Assembly (NCBI GenBank): GCA_032622095.1
Contig: CP136068.1
Span: 15,173,729-15,237,728, forward strand
Source: Siphonodentalium dalli
Taxonomy: Eukaryota; Mollusca; Scaphopoda; Gadilida; Siphonodentaliidae
DNA: 64,000 nucleotides
Reading direction: 5' to 3'
Part shown: positions 1 to 11,324 of the stretch, piece by piece
Layout: each line of letters opens with the position of its first letter
How positions within the stretch are numbered: the first letter of the stretch is position 1
Made by a program: the position numbers and the translations under genes
Notes under the pieces: generated by a model
The model's input: the letters and a program-made list of their open reading frames with translations, nothing else
Told to the model about the DNA's origin: nothing
Databases searched by the model: none

Positions 1-669
1 ATCCTTGGTACGGGTACTTTTACATACTGTATACCGGTACATGTACATGTACACCAATCAGTAAGCCTGGGGGGGCGGGCTTGTGCATGTACATGTATTT
101 ACTCATAAAGTTGGTACTGGGCTTACTCACAAGGCCCCCTCCCCTTTGCAAACATTCAGTTAGCCTTCAAGTGCTGACATACCATCATGTTTTATATCAT
201 TACCGTTATTTTTATTTTGGTACTGAAAAAGATAATGTGTTTTATTTATATCATTAAAAAAATTAAGTCACATGATAATGACCAGAAACAGTGACAAGAC
301 AGTTCTATACATTTGGAATAAAAAAAAGCACAGATGTGCTCGAGTACATCTATCTTCTCCTACAGGGTACCTGTATTCTACAGGACAGAAAGACATGATT
401 GTATTCACCTTCCAAATGCTCAACAATTCCAAATTTTCTCACACTGAGCCAAACAACCATGGTCAGCCGGCTTTTCCTGGTTTTTGCCTGTAGCCGTGTG
501 CATTTGTCTGGAGTTAGACCACTAGATGTTAGGTTTTATGCAATTTTTCAGGTTAAAATATCTGAATGTTCTCATACCGGGATTGGAATATACGGGTAGA
601 ACCATGCTTTATGAATATATAGGGGGGTGCAAATGAAAAGAATTTGGTTCAAGCGATATATCACATAGC
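1..669. other. Non-coding DNA with TACATGTA-type palindromes
   Basis: No exon or RNA gene can be supported here. Short ORFs have no coding character. The sequence carries repeated overlapping palindromic words (ACATGTACATGTAC near 46-53 and 84-93, CCGGTACATGT near 35-46). These recur throughout the first ~8 kb and are a compositional signature of several marine invertebrate genomes. Confidence 0.6.
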
Positions 670-1508
670 CAGGGTTTTCCGCTATACCGGCAGGGGGTTC
701 CCTTGACGGCCCAGTTCCCCTCACCAAGTTTTCCCCTCCTGCGATACCCCAGGACATACTGCATGTCTATAAAGTATACAGATGTTTAAAACTTCTGAAT
801 TTTGTTGGAATACATGTACATGTAGTACTAAGGAATTTTAAAAGGCGAATTTATTTTATATCTTGTGAGTGTACACTCTAAACGCGTTGTTAAATTGAAA
901 CATGAAGTGATCGGAACTGACATCGCTAGAAGCTATGCCTTTGAGGCTGGTTACTAGTAGTTACGTTACCCGGTTATGCTATGCAAAAGAGCAGTATTTT
1001 AATCATACCTGTCATGTTTTATACCGCAAAATATACTATTAACTTTGTAATAGAGCGAGAGAGAAATGTGGGAGTAGCCGCACCGGGCATCAAGGCATCT
1101 TACCACTGCCCACAAAGAATACTCGTCAGCCAGATATGTAATCAGCCTTAATATATTCCGATTATGTTATCCATCCAAAATATCTGCTGATTCTTCCATT
1201 GAGTCTTTTAACATTAATGGGCATGTTTAACTCGGGATCCAAATTACTGGTGTTCTGTACATCTACTTCGTAAATTAATTTATATCTAATAAATTTACTA
1301 GTTTTAAAGTTACAGGTACATGTATAAGGGTTGATAGCTTGGCACTCGGGCACAAAACAGTCTGCCATTTCTACTCTCACATGATTCTATTGGCCGATAT
1401 AACGAAAGTAGTTCAACCAGTGCTAAAAGTAAAACAGGCTACTTTTACCTGGATTTTTGCCCTTGATGGCTACCGGCCCCATTCCCTTACCCCCTAGCGG
1501 AAACCCTG
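670..1508. mobile_element. hAT-like non-autonomous DNA transposon (839 bp)
   Basis: The left end starts CAGGGTTTTCCGCTA at 670 and the right end finishes TAGCGGAAACCCTG at 1508, giving imperfect terminal inverted repeats of the CAGGG... type common in hAT elements. The flanks share ACATAGC (663-669 and 1509-1515), seven of the eight bases expected for a hAT target-site duplication; the eighth appears lost on one side. No transposase ORF is present, so it is a non-autonomous copy. hAT assignment rests on end sequence and duplication length only. Confidence 0.6.
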
Positions 1509-1515
1509 ACATAGC

Positions 1516-2053
1516 AAATATCAAAATATCAAATAATCTGAAATGTGTTGTTCCATGTAGTCTGTAGAATACTCAAATGTGATTATGTGACTAGATCATG
1601 TGACTATATACACTGTACTAGTACTATGAAATTATGAAAATGAATGTTAATAAAAACTTTGGCAATCTGCCTATCACTAGAAATGTGATTATGTTGACAC
1701 ATTTCTTGATTAAAGACACTCTTACATGATAACTTCAAATACTAGTAGTATCGTTATCTGCATTATGCACTGTTCTATTAAAATTTCATGCAATAAACTA
1801 TTTACAGGGTGGATGTCCAAAACTCACTGGAAAAAAATTCCTGAAATGGAAAAAAAAGGGTGGGTGTCCAAAATTGCCCGTCTGGAAAAAATAAAAATGA
1901 TCATACATGCCTGGAATTTTTTTTGGACCCCCCCCCCCCCCTCCACCCGGGTGGGTAGGGAATTTTTTATTTTTTATCCATTTGCAGAAATACTGAACTA
2001 CAATCATTTTGTGGTGAAAGTACTAGTATTACTTGAACAACACAGTGGAAATA
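1516..2053. other. Non-coding DNA with C14 tract
   Basis: No gene is visible. A 14-C homopolymer lies at 1928-1941. Just before it are two imperfect copies of a GGGTGGRTGTCCAAAA-containing segment (about 1806-1850 and 1858-1900). No coding evidence was found in the ORFs that cross this stretch. Confidence 0.5.
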
Positions 2054-2926
2054 CCCTGCTGGACAAAACAAGTGTCCACTTAACTGCGGTGCAGTTAGCA
2101 TTGCCACTGCGGCCGAAATGCTACTACACCGCAGCTCCACAAGCTAACTACAGTTGGGCCGTGGTGTAATTGTCATTCGGCATGGTGTACATGTAGTTTC
2201 TACGGTGTACTTTCATCAAACTGAAAAAAGACAATACAAACCAGAAATCTAACCACGGTGTACATGCCATTCGACCGCGAGGGTACTAGTAGTTGCCTTT
2301 CGCCACAGTGAACTTGCTGTTTGGCCGCAGAGTACTTGCTGTTAGGCCGCAGTGTACTTGCTGTTAGGCCGCGGTGCTCAACTGCAGTTACAAACTCTGA
2401 CACCGCCAGGGATGGATCCAGGAATTTTTTGGGGACACCTGTTTTGGGACCATGATATGCCGAAGAGCCTGCATAAGAAAATGCACTGGCTTACATGTAC
2501 AAGGTCACGATAAAGGCCAATGTATTATCTTATATATGCGAGGCTCCTTAGATGGGAGGCTCTCATTTATATAAGAGAATGCATTGGCACAGGAATTTTG
2601 CAAAATTTCAAGAAGCCCCAGTCATGAAAGGGTTAAAATATTTCTCACTGGACACTTGATTAAGCAAATAAAGACTCTATATCAACTGTATATTGATGAT
2701 TTGCATTGCCTGTTGTTGAATTATAATATAATATTTTCCTTCAAAATATAGAAAATTCAGCTTTAATAAAACTATGCACTTGCAATTTGGGGGCATTTAG
2801 GACACCAGAGTTTGGGCGCCCAAACCTGTAACAGGTATCAAAAGAGCCCTGGATCCTTCCCTGGACACCGCAGCCGAACTGCACATACACCGCGGTGCCA
2901 ATGGACACTTGTTTTGTCCAGCGAGG
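2054..2926. mobile_element. TA-flanked (Tc1/mariner-like) MITE, copy 1, interrupted
   Basis: Ends are CCCTGCTGGACAAAACAAGT at 2054 and its complement ending ...TTTTGTCCAGCGAGG at 2926, each flanked by TA (2052-2053 and 2927-2928). The TA duplication and ~25-bp inverted ends fit a Tc1/mariner-superfamily MITE. The body is rich in CGCGGTG/GGCCGC words. It is interrupted by a hAT-like insertion at 2407-2863. A second, uninterrupted and inverted copy lies at 10249-10632 and confirms the boundaries. Confidence 0.75.
2407..2863. mobile_element. hAT-like MITE nested in the TA-flanked MITE
   Basis: The left end CAGGGATGGATCCAGG (2407) and right end CCTGGATCCTTCCCTG (ending 2863) are inverted repeats. 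The 8-bp duplication GACACCGC flanks it at 2399-2406 and 2864-2871. End sequence and 8-bp duplication fit the hAT superfamily. No transposase is encoded. A full-length homologous copy in opposite orientation is at 7246-7724 and an end fragment is at 8515. Confidence 0.82.
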
Positions 2927-2994
2927 TACATACATGTATTTACATTAAGATTGAATAAAAGATCAAACTTGGTTTATGCTTAAAGGTACTAGTA

Positions 2995-3390
2995 CTCAAT
3001 CCGATCAGAGGGTCCTATATTACTATTTCTTGGGCTTTGGGGGCTAAAAAATATTTGATTCGATTCAAGGAACCCATTAAACAAAGCTCAGAGTTATTAA
3101 ATATTGATTTTTGAAATTTGTTATTTTCTCGAGATGAGTACTAATAATTGCCCCTAACATCGTAATCTGCTCGAGATGTGTACACCAAAACACTATTGAA
3201 ACAGATAAGGATGGATAACTCTAAAATCAAGTGGTAATAATAATGCAGAAAGAATAGAAATAACGAAACATCAAATATCGATATATGATCACCCTGAGCG
3301 TTGATTGGTAGGTTCCTCAGCTCAAATTAATTATTTTTACCCCCAAAGCCAAATAAATAGTATAATATAGGGCCCTCTGATCGGATTGAG
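2995..3390. mobile_element. TA-flanked MITE with long inverted ends (396 bp)
   Basis: The left end CTCAATCCGATCAGAGGG (2995) and its inverted copy ending at 3390 extend as imperfect inverted repeats for ~60 bp each (TCCTATATTACTATTT..., GGCTTTGGGGG). TA dinucleotides sit outside both ends (2993-2994, 3391-3392). This fits a Tc1/mariner-type MITE or another TA-targeting family. There is no ORF of note inside. Confidence 0.7.
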
Positions 3391-3663
3391 TATATGTGTG
3401 ATTTGTTATTCAAATTTTCATACATTTGGTTACCGGTACATGTACATGTAGCAGTAAGATTTATAGTTACATGAAGATTTGTAGCTTCTTTGAATGTTAT
3501 GTCAGTCACATGGAATTGTCCCATTACTATTTACATGTACATATACATGTACAGTATACTAAATAGAATTAAAAATAACTAATGTACCAAAAGGCTAATT
3601 ACATATTAGGATATTCATCAGATTGATCAATATTAACAGATCTACTACTAAATAGTACTACAG

Positions 3664-3865
3664 TAGGCCTGTGAAACTCATTGTGAATCCAGTGTACCGC
3701 TATACATGTACCGGTACACTTCAAACAATACATATATCGTATTGTGTCACACATGTACATGTTATAGGCCTGTAAAGACTCATAATGAATCCAGTGTACC
3801 GCTATACATGTAGATTTCAAACAATAACGGTACACGTATCGTATTGCGTCATACCGGTAAATGCA
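3664..3865. repeat. ~102-bp tandem duplication
   Basis: TAGGCCTGT...GAATCCAGTGTACCGCTATA occurs at 3664-3764 and again from 3765, with the shared word GAATCCAGTGTACCGC at 3685 and 3787. The copies differ by substitutions and small indels, so the duplication is not recent. Confidence 0.75.
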
Positions 3866-4662
3866 CAGATAATGATGGATAATGCAGTGCTTTTTTGCAA
3901 ATACAGTGTATATATACGGTACCTCACTTCAAACTCTCCCGGGAATTTTTATTTTACATTCAAAACGACGAGTTTTCCTGTGTCCGGTGTCCATTGAAAA
4001 ACCAAACTGATACTGATATTAAAATAATTATAAAAGGAATAATTTTGAGTTACATATATAAACATGCACGCATAAAACACATATCTCAGTTTATGTACAT
4101 GTAGGTTATATTGAGCTAGTGACATTTAAATTTACTCGTATCAATGGATGTACGGTATCAATGTTACATGTACATTATTACACCAGGACTGGGTACATGT
4201 ACATCACACGAGTGGGCAGTACTTTATAAACATGGTCATACGGTATGCTATATGGAGAGTCGTGCAGTGCATGATAGAAGATTAAAGCTCCTGTGGTTTC
4301 ACACCAGTGATATGTCCTCAATATACCAGTATATGGCAGGGATGTAGGTGTCAACACTGCAGATTACGGTATGTCTTCAAAATACTACAAATTGGTCAGC
4401 TTATAACTACATAGTTGCATGCTTACAGCTAGTTCAATTTGTGCGATGGAATGGGCTTGTGGCCACCGGTTCGACCATATGGTTTGGGCCGGTGAATTGG
4501 ATAAATATTTCAATTAAATCCTCTGTACTATCAAATGCTCGGACTACCGGTACATGTAATCATGTATATATATGTTGTATTGGCTTATCCCAAAGTGTAG
4601 CAGTCTCAATTATATTGCTACATACAGCTATGCTCTTATTAAGGGACCTGTTTAATGAGGTT

Positions 4663-4860
4663 ATGGGCCGGTACGTACCGCGGTGATACCACCAGAATAC
4701 CATGGTGATACCACCAGAATACCACGTTTATTTTGTACCGCGGTGGAGGCGGTCGATCCGCGGTACTGGGCGGTATTCTTACCTCTGATCACCACAGGTC
4801 ACCGCGTTATTGGTGCTCGTTACCACAATACACCGCGTCATCCTCCACTGCGAAGTGAAA
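4663..4860. repeat. CGCGGT-rich island with 21-bp direct repeat
   Basis: This island is dense in ACCGCGGT and related CpG words, unlike the AT-rich surroundings. It includes the phrase GGTGATACCACCAGAATACC twice in tandem (about 4682-4722). Texture resembles the interior of the TA-flanked MITE at 2054-2926 and a second island at 5590-5815. It may be a remnant of a related element, but I found no convincing ends. Confidence 0.35.
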
Positions 4861-5589
4861 ACATGCATGAAAAAAACTAGGCGGCCTTCAGGAATCCAAT
4901 TCATGATCTCGGGAAGTTAAAAAAAACATTATTGTAAGGATGGTACCGCCTTCGTTCTCTCTCGGGCTACATGTATGTCTATGCAAGATAGCGTCACGCG
5001 GTTGGATACGTGATGTATAACTTCTATATCTCATGCCAAAAACCAAAAAATAGGTTTGTTTCGGGTATTTCGGTTTCTGCATGGCAACCCTAAACTTTTT
5101 TCCGACTACATATATTTTCCCCGTACCAAAATAAAAACATAAAAGTGAAAAACAAATAAAGCGACGTTTCGTATACACAAGGTGAAGTCCCATGCGACTT
5201 GCAGTGATACCGATATAATTTAGCATTTGCTGTACTCGGCAGTTCAGGGTAAAAATTATTTTCACATATTCTTATCTAATCACAATTCGGATGAAATGCA
5301 TGCGTGTTTGGCATTGGAAAGGGGAAACGTACATGTATGCCTCTATATAATAAGTAAGGTTAGCGCAAGATAAAATTTTACGTACCAATCTGATAATCTG
5401 AGTAACGACAATAACACTGACAGTGACTAACTAAATTGAAAGTTTTGTTGAAAAAAAAAACATACTGAATTCCAAGATGATTTAAATTGTTTTGTATGCT
5501 CGTTCGTTTCTTTGATACACATTCGGTAAGACAATCAGCTGCACATTTTGGTATTTGGCTCACACTATTGTGTATTAGCAATACAGTTC

Positions 5590-5815
5590 ACGGAGACTGT
5601 CGATGGCGCTACCGTTTTACGTGGTGCATTTACTGCATTTCACCGCGGTACTAGCATTCGTTACCGTTGGTAATGCGGTGGTACGCGAACGGTCCGGTGG
5701 TACCTCAGTACCACACGGTAGTGCAAACGCGAATCGGCGGTATCACACGTTATTACACTGCGGAATTAATGCATGTACGCCGCTGAACTAACGCATGTAC
5801 ACCTCGTTAAAGCAG
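5590..5815. repeat. Second CGCGGT-rich island
   Basis: A CpG-rich stretch with repeated ACCGCGGTA, GCGGTGGTAC and GGTACCTCAGTACC words. It is compositionally like 4663-4860. Boundaries are approximate and no terminal repeats or duplication were identified. Confidence 0.3.
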
Positions 5816-6514
5816 GTCGCTTACTGTGAGCAGTGCTGTATATATAGATGGAATTTACATTTGACACCACATTTAGAATTGCTATAACTATGTTTATAAA
5901 AAAAATTCGGGTGTCTAAAACTTGGCGCAGGGCCAGATATTTTCTGACGCCCAGAAACAAACTGTCGACAGACTTAGTTTGTTCTGCATGACGAAAATAG
6001 TGCACGTCACGGGATGTTTGTTTCGCCACTACATGGATATACAACAATCCAAAGTTGAAAAAATTGTACTTGAATCACATTACTGTTGTATACATGTACA
6101 TATGCATGTACGGTATGTTAGCAATATTAAGTGCAGAAACTTCGGGTGCTCGGAGAGAAATGGCGGCTGGACACATCCCAAAAAATTCTTGCTATGGCGA
6201 AAATAGAGGGGGCATGCACTGAGGGCGCCGGATGGTAGATCCGCCCTTGCACCGCAAGTACATGTACATGACAATTTTTTTTTATTAAAACCACTTTTAG
6301 AAATTGAATTTTTTTTTTAAATTCACGGATAGCCCACATCCTTAATTATGTGTATTTGACTCATCTAACATGTACATGTAGCTAACTACGGAAAATGATT
6401 ATTGATTAATTGATTATTGGCTTTATTAGCATTCATTGATTATACTGTATGATTAATCGTGGCAACCCTAGACAGATACTTGAACACAACTACTGTAATA
6501 ACGTCAATTCTATT

Positions 6515-8514
6515 TGTGCCAAAGAATTTAGTCATGCAAAGAGTAAAATCCAAGATGGCTGCTGGCAGAGATGTTTTTTGGCCGAACGACCGCAAACTTA
6601 CTCGTTCCCATCTGCATGTCAATATTAACATCCATGACAAATTTCATGATGATCAGACTAACAGTACGACCTGCAGCCCATGCTAATAGATTGAATTTTT
6701 AAATCCAAGATGGCCGCTGTCCGCCATGTTTTTTTCCGAATGACCCCAAAATGCCTCGATCCCATCTACATGTGAATGTCAACAGGGGAACAGCCATTAC
6801 AAATTTCATAATGATCCGACCAAAGGTAGGACCTGCGGTACCGGTATGTACACATCTAGACCGTGCCAAAGGATTTACCGGTATTCAAACAAAGAGTAAA
6901 ATCTAAGATGACTGCTGATGGCCATGTTTTTTGGCTGAACGACCCCAAAATGACTCGTTCCCATCTACATGTCAAAATTAACATCCATGGCAAATTTAAT
7001 GATGATCGACAAAGATACAACCTGTAGCCCATGCAAATGGATTGATTTTTTAAATCCAAGATGGCCACTGGTGCCTGGTGGCCATGTTTTTTGGCCGAAC
7101 GACCCCAAAATGACTCGTTCCCATCTACCGGTACGTCATATCAATAGCCATGACAAATCTCATAATGATCTGACCAAAGATACGACCTGTAGCCCATGCT
7201 AATGGATTGATTTTTGAAATCCAAGATAGCCGCTGGTGCCTGGTGCAGGGAAGGATCCAGGGCTCTTTTGATACCTGTTACAGGTTTGGGCGCCCAAACT
7301 CGGGGGGCCTAAATGTCCCCAAATTGCAAGTGGATAGTTTTATTAAAGCTGAATTTTCTATATTTTGAAGGAAATCTTCTATATAATTCAACAACATGCA
7401 ATGCATCAAGAGAACTATTTTAACCTTTTCATGACTGGGGCTTCTTGAAATTTTGCAAAAATCCTGTGGCAGTGCATTCTCTTATATAAATGAGAGTCTC
7501 CCATCTAAGGAGCCTCGAATATATAAGATAATACATTGGCCTTTATCTTGACCTTGTAAGCCAGTGCATTTTCTTATGCGGGATCTTTAATGCTGCACCT
7601 AAGGGATGGGGGCGACCCCCTCCCGTACCTACCCCCATCTCGGGCCTACGGCCATCGGGATATGCCTTCGGCATATCATGGTCTAAAAACAGGTGTCCCC
7701 AAAAAATCCCTGGATCCATCCCTGGCCTGGTGGCCATGTTTTTTGGTCGAGCGACCCCAAAATGACTCATTCCCATCTATGACATGTCAATGTCAACAGC
7801 CATGACAAATTTCATAATGATGTGACCAAAGGTACGACCTGTAGCCTGTGCCAAAGACTTGTTCCCATTTACATGTCAATATTAACATCCATGACAAATT
7901 TTATGATGATCAGATGAATAGTACGATCTGTACTAGTAGTCAGCACCAATGGATTGAATTTTGAAATCCAAGATGGCCGCCAGTGGCCATGTTTTTTGGC
8001 CGAATGACCGAAAATGACCCGTTCCCATCTACATGTACAATTTGTACATGTCAATAGCCATGACAAATCTCATACTTGTAATGATCTGACTAAAGGTATT
8101 ATGACCTGTAGCCTATGCCAATGGATTTAGTCATGCAAAGAGTAAAATCCAAGATGTCTGCTGATGGCCATAACCCGAAAAGGACTTGTTCCTAGCCACA
8201 TGTCAATATGAACATCGACAAACTTCATGATGATCCGGCAGACGAACAGTACGAGCTGCAGACCGCACCAATGGATTTAATTTTTAAATTCAAGATGGTC
8301 ACCAGCGGCCATGTTTTTCGGGAGATTGACACCAAAATGACTCGTTCCCATCTGCAGGTCATTGTTAACATCCACGACAAATTTCATGAAGATCCGACCA
8401 AAGCTACGATCTGTAGCCTGCGCCAAAGGACTTAGTCATGCAAAGAGTAAAATTCAAAATGGCTGCTGACGGCCATGTTTTTTGGTCGAACAACCCTAAA
8501 ATGACTCGTTCCCA
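6515..8514. repeat. Degenerate tandem array, ~140-195-bp units
   Basis: The phrase AAATCCAAGATGGCCGCTGG followed by GGCCATGTTTTTTGGCCGAA, CCCCAAAATGACTCGTTCCC and CCATGACAAATTTCATGATG recurs about nine times (cores near 6547, 6702, 6899, 7053, 7220, 7967, 8149, 8287, 8450). Spacing is 138-197 bp except where a hAT-like MITE (7246-7724) splits a unit. Units alternate between two junction forms (ending in the word CATGCAAAGAGTAAAATC, or in ATGGATTGATTTTTAAATC). ORFs across it are repeat artefacts. Confidence 0.8.
7246..7724. mobile_element. hAT-like MITE (479 bp) inserted in the tandem array
   Basis: Ends are CAGGGAAGGATCCAGGG (7246) and the complement of CAGGGATGGATCC ending at 7724. The 8-bp duplication GCCTGGTG flanks it at 7238-7245 and 7725-7732. 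It is the inverted counterpart of 2407-2863, sharing internal words such as TTTGGGCGCCCAAAC and GGGACACCTGTTTT. It encodes no transposase. Confidence 0.85.
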
Positions 8515-8560
8515 CAGGGATGGATCCAGAGATTATTTGGGGACACCTGTTTTGGGTTGG
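8515..8560. mobile_element. End fragment of the hAT-like MITE
   Basis: CAGGGATGGATCCAGAGATT followed by GGGGACACCTGTTTTGGG matches the left end of the 2407-2863 element for about 45 bp and then departs into unrelated sequence. No partner end or duplication is evident, so this is a truncated copy at the right edge of the tandem array. Confidence 0.65.
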
Positions 8561-9689
8561 GCCAGTTTTTGTCGGATACGATTTAATCGGACCGATCCAA
8601 CTGAATTTGATTTCATCAGGAAAATCCGGCTCATGACGATGGCAACGCGGGTGTTTTGCTTGTCACATGACCAAAACATCATTCATAATATCGGAATAGT
8701 TAGCAGCGACCGCTATTCTAAAATTATATCAAGAATTCTGATCAATCGACAAGAAACAACGGCTGGTAGACCTATGTGCAGAAAATAGGTGCCCGTATAT
8801 AATAATCGCAACAAGAGGGAGGCAGCTGTGGAAAGGTAGATTACGCCAATTTACGGCTATTGGCACTATTAACTGTATTGCCCGTGACCTCAATATATTA
8901 TTATTAATATATTTATTTAGTTTATTATTAATAAATATTAGTCTTTAGAAATTCATATGAATATAAATCACCAGGACTACCGGTAGATATAGTAAATGTC
9001 TAGATAGGCTGACCACGTACACCAGTTGAGTATTTACTACAGTGACATGCATAGCATGCATATGACCAGAGTGAAAATCGGACTCGTGCGCGCTGAACCC
9101 CAGATTTTATCGGGCCCGATTTATCCGGCAGCCGGATTTACCGGGCACAATCGGGGCCGTGTGCGCCGACACTTAATTTTCAACATACAGTTGCTTCGAT
9201 CAATTTAGAGCTTTTAGAAGTTTAATATTAGTATCGCAATTCGCAATGCTATTTGTGCATAGATAATTTTGTTTTTATTATTATTGTCACCTACATGTAG
9301 TCGGCACAGTATGGGATTAGATACAACAGCGCCCAATGGCATACCGATCTATTTCATCTGATTTTGCTAGAATCCATACATACCTTTTCACAAGAATACA
9401 GGGTAAATTGTGAGAATATTTGCGAGAATCTAGATTTGGATTCTCGCCGAAATATAAGCACTGCGGTTTATGTTTTCAAAATGAGAGATAATTCTAAGAT
9501 GCCCTTTATTTCTTTAAATATCACTTTTACGAAATAACGGCCTTGTCTAAAGAGTTACACCATAAAGACAAAAACTTTGCAAACTTATTGGACACTCAAA
9601 ACTGCGATGACACATTGCTCATTTTATACGTCATACTGTATGTGCATAGAAATGGGAGCTCTTAGAAGGGGCCCGACTAGTCAAGTAGT
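8561..9689. other. Non-coding DNA, nothing recognised
   Basis: Mixed-composition DNA with an AT-rich patch near 8895-8945. No gene, RNA or element ends were recognised. Confidence 0.5.
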
Positions 9690-9738
9690 AGTCGATTACC
9701 GTACAGGTCTCTGAATTTGCAGTTATTTTGTGTCGTTA

Positions 9739-10240
9739 GTGAACATTCAGACGACCATGATACAATCGTAAGTGGAGGCATCGGGACCTGACGAAATTAC
9801 GGATAGTTTATTGATAGATACCGGTAGACTGAGGGGTCGTCATACATGATTTTTTACGTACACATGTAACAGAACGAGAAAGAGAAATGCGGGAGTCGCA
9901 CCGAAAGTTGGCAGCACCCAGAATCCCGAAGCCAGTCACACATCCAAGCGGCTTCGACATTGCTTAACTTCGGTGATCACACAAAGCGTCTAACGACCAT
10001 GACCAAGAAATCTAGACCTCTCGAGCAGAGAAGTCATCGGCCTTCTACATTTACAATGCGACAGCTCTACACACAACTGCGATTACATTGCAAGTGGAAG
10101 TATTCAAGGATAAGCCACGATTTTGAATCTAAAATCAAACAGTGCTTGATATTATTGACATTATTTTTTTTCTTGCGATTATGACGTCAGCTACTTCCTA
10201 CGATGGAAATTCTTCCACTTACGAATGAATCATGGTCACC
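9739..10240. mobile_element. PIF/Harbinger-like MITE 'a' with 5S-derived insert
   Basis: Left end GTGAACATTCAGACGACCAT at 9739 follows TTA (9736-9738). The right part ends CTTACGAATGAATCATGGTCACC before TTA (10241-10243) and is an inverted, end-trimmed copy of the left. The TTA (TWA) duplication is characteristic of PIF/Harbinger. It contains a 5S rRNA-derived segment at 9898-9998. No transposase ORF is present. Confidence 0.6.
9898..9998 (-). pseudogene. 5S rRNA-derived segment, copy 1
   Basis: Read on the minus strand, it matches the 3' two-thirds of animal 5S rRNA: GTGATCACCGAAGTTAAGCA, then CTTGGATG(T)GTGACTGGCTT (box-C region of the internal promoter) and a degraded GGGTGCTG-like end. 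It lacks the GGGCCYGGTTAGTA stretch and the 5' region is unrecognisable, so it is not a functional 5S gene. It is a pseudogene or the head of a 5S-derived (SINE3-type) sequence now carried inside a MITE. Confidence 0.65.
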
Positions 10241-10248
10241 TTAGTGTA

Positions 10249-10632
10249 CCCTGCTGGACAAAACAAGTGTCCATTGGCACCGCTGTGAATTTGCCGTTTG
10301 GCCGCGGTGTCAGAGTTTGTAACAGCAGTTGAGCACCGCGGGCCGAACAGCAAGTACACTCAGACACTGCGGCCAAACAGCAAGTTCACTGCGGCTGAAA
10401 GGCAACTACTCTCGCAGTCGAATGGCATGTACACCATGGTTAGATTTCTGGTTTGTATTGTCTTTTTTCAGTTTGATGAAAGTACACCGTCGCAACTACA
10501 CCATGCTGAATGGCAGTTATACCGCGGCCTAACTGTAGTTAGCCAGTGGAGCTGCGGTGTAGTTGCATTTCGGCCGCGGTGGCAACGCTAACCGCACTGC
10601 AGTTAAGTGGACACTTGTTTTGTCCAGCAGGG
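10249..10632. mobile_element. TA-flanked (Tc1/mariner-like) MITE, copy 2, intact (384 bp)
   Basis: Begins CCCTGCTGGACAAAACAAGT and ends in the exact complement CACTTGTTTTGTCCAGCAGGG, with TA on both sides (10247-10248, 10633-10634). It is the opposite orientation of the copy at 2054-2926 and lacks the hAT insertion. The surrounding host sequence is the left end of MITE 'b', whose uninterrupted equivalent at 10959 reads GTGTACCTTCAGACGACC, so the empty site is visible. Confidence 0.85.
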
Positions 10633-10958
10633 TACGTTCAGACAACCATGATTCAATTGTAAGTGGAGGAATCGAGTCTGACGTGGATACCGGTTGTTTG
10701 TTCAGAGGATTGCGAGGTCGCGTACATTATGATATCATAGATTGTTCCTAAAGCATGCGATTGACTATCCTACGGTCATTTCCAGCTACAATTTTTACGT
10801 ACACAAGACTGCGATTACGCCGCAAGTGGAGATAACCAAGAATACGCCACAATTTCGCATCTAAAATCAAACAGAGCTTGATATTATTTTATGACCTACG
10901 ATTTTGACGTGGGCATGCGCAGTCCAGTTACTTCTTACGACGGAAATATGTCCACTTA

Positions 10959-11324
10959 GTGTACCTTCAGACGACCACGATACAATCGTAAGTGGAGGAA
11001 TCGGGCCCGACGAGATCGTGGATAGTTTGTTCAGACGATTGCGATGTCACATGCATTATGATATCGTAGGTTGTTCTAAAGCATGTGATTGACTAACCTA
11101 CGGTCATCTTTACGTACACACGACTGCGATTACGTCGCAAGTGGAGCCGGAGGTAACCAAGGATACGCAAAGATTTCGTATCTAAAATCAAACAGCGCTT
11201 GATATTAATTTATGACCTACGATTTTTACGTGGGCATGCGCAGTCCATATTCCGGTTACATCCTACGATGGAAATCTTTCCACTTACGATTGTATCATGC
11301 CTTCGTGGTTGTCTGAAGGTACAC
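10959..11324. mobile_element. PIF/Harbinger-like MITE 'c' nested in 'b'
   Basis: Left end GTGTACCTTCAGACGACCAC follows TTA (10956-10958). Right end ...GTTGTCTGAAGGTACAC is at 11324. TTA recurs at 11329-11331 after four extra bases, and then the remaining right arm of MITE 'b' continues. Internal words include CGACTGCGATTACG, AAAATCAAACAGCGCTTGAT and ACGTGGGCATGCGCAGTCC, shared with all family members here. Confidence 0.7.

Larger units (their letters stand above)
3391..6514. other. Non-coding DNA, CATGTA/CCGGTA-rich
   Basis: No gene is supported. The stretch contains frequent TACATGTA and ACCGGTA palindromes, a ~102-bp tandem duplication (3664-3865), and two CGCGGT-rich islands (4663-4860, 5590-5815). 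The short ORFs crossing it show no recognisable domain or codon bias. Confidence 0.5.

Noticed and set aside
1726-2169. 147-codon plus-strand ORF
   Set aside because: It spans a C14 tract and enters the end of a MITE. It has no domain and low-complexity content.
8438-8788. 116-codon plus-strand ORF
   Set aside because: It starts inside the tandem array, crosses a hAT-like end fragment and runs into unrelated sequence, so the frame is accidental.
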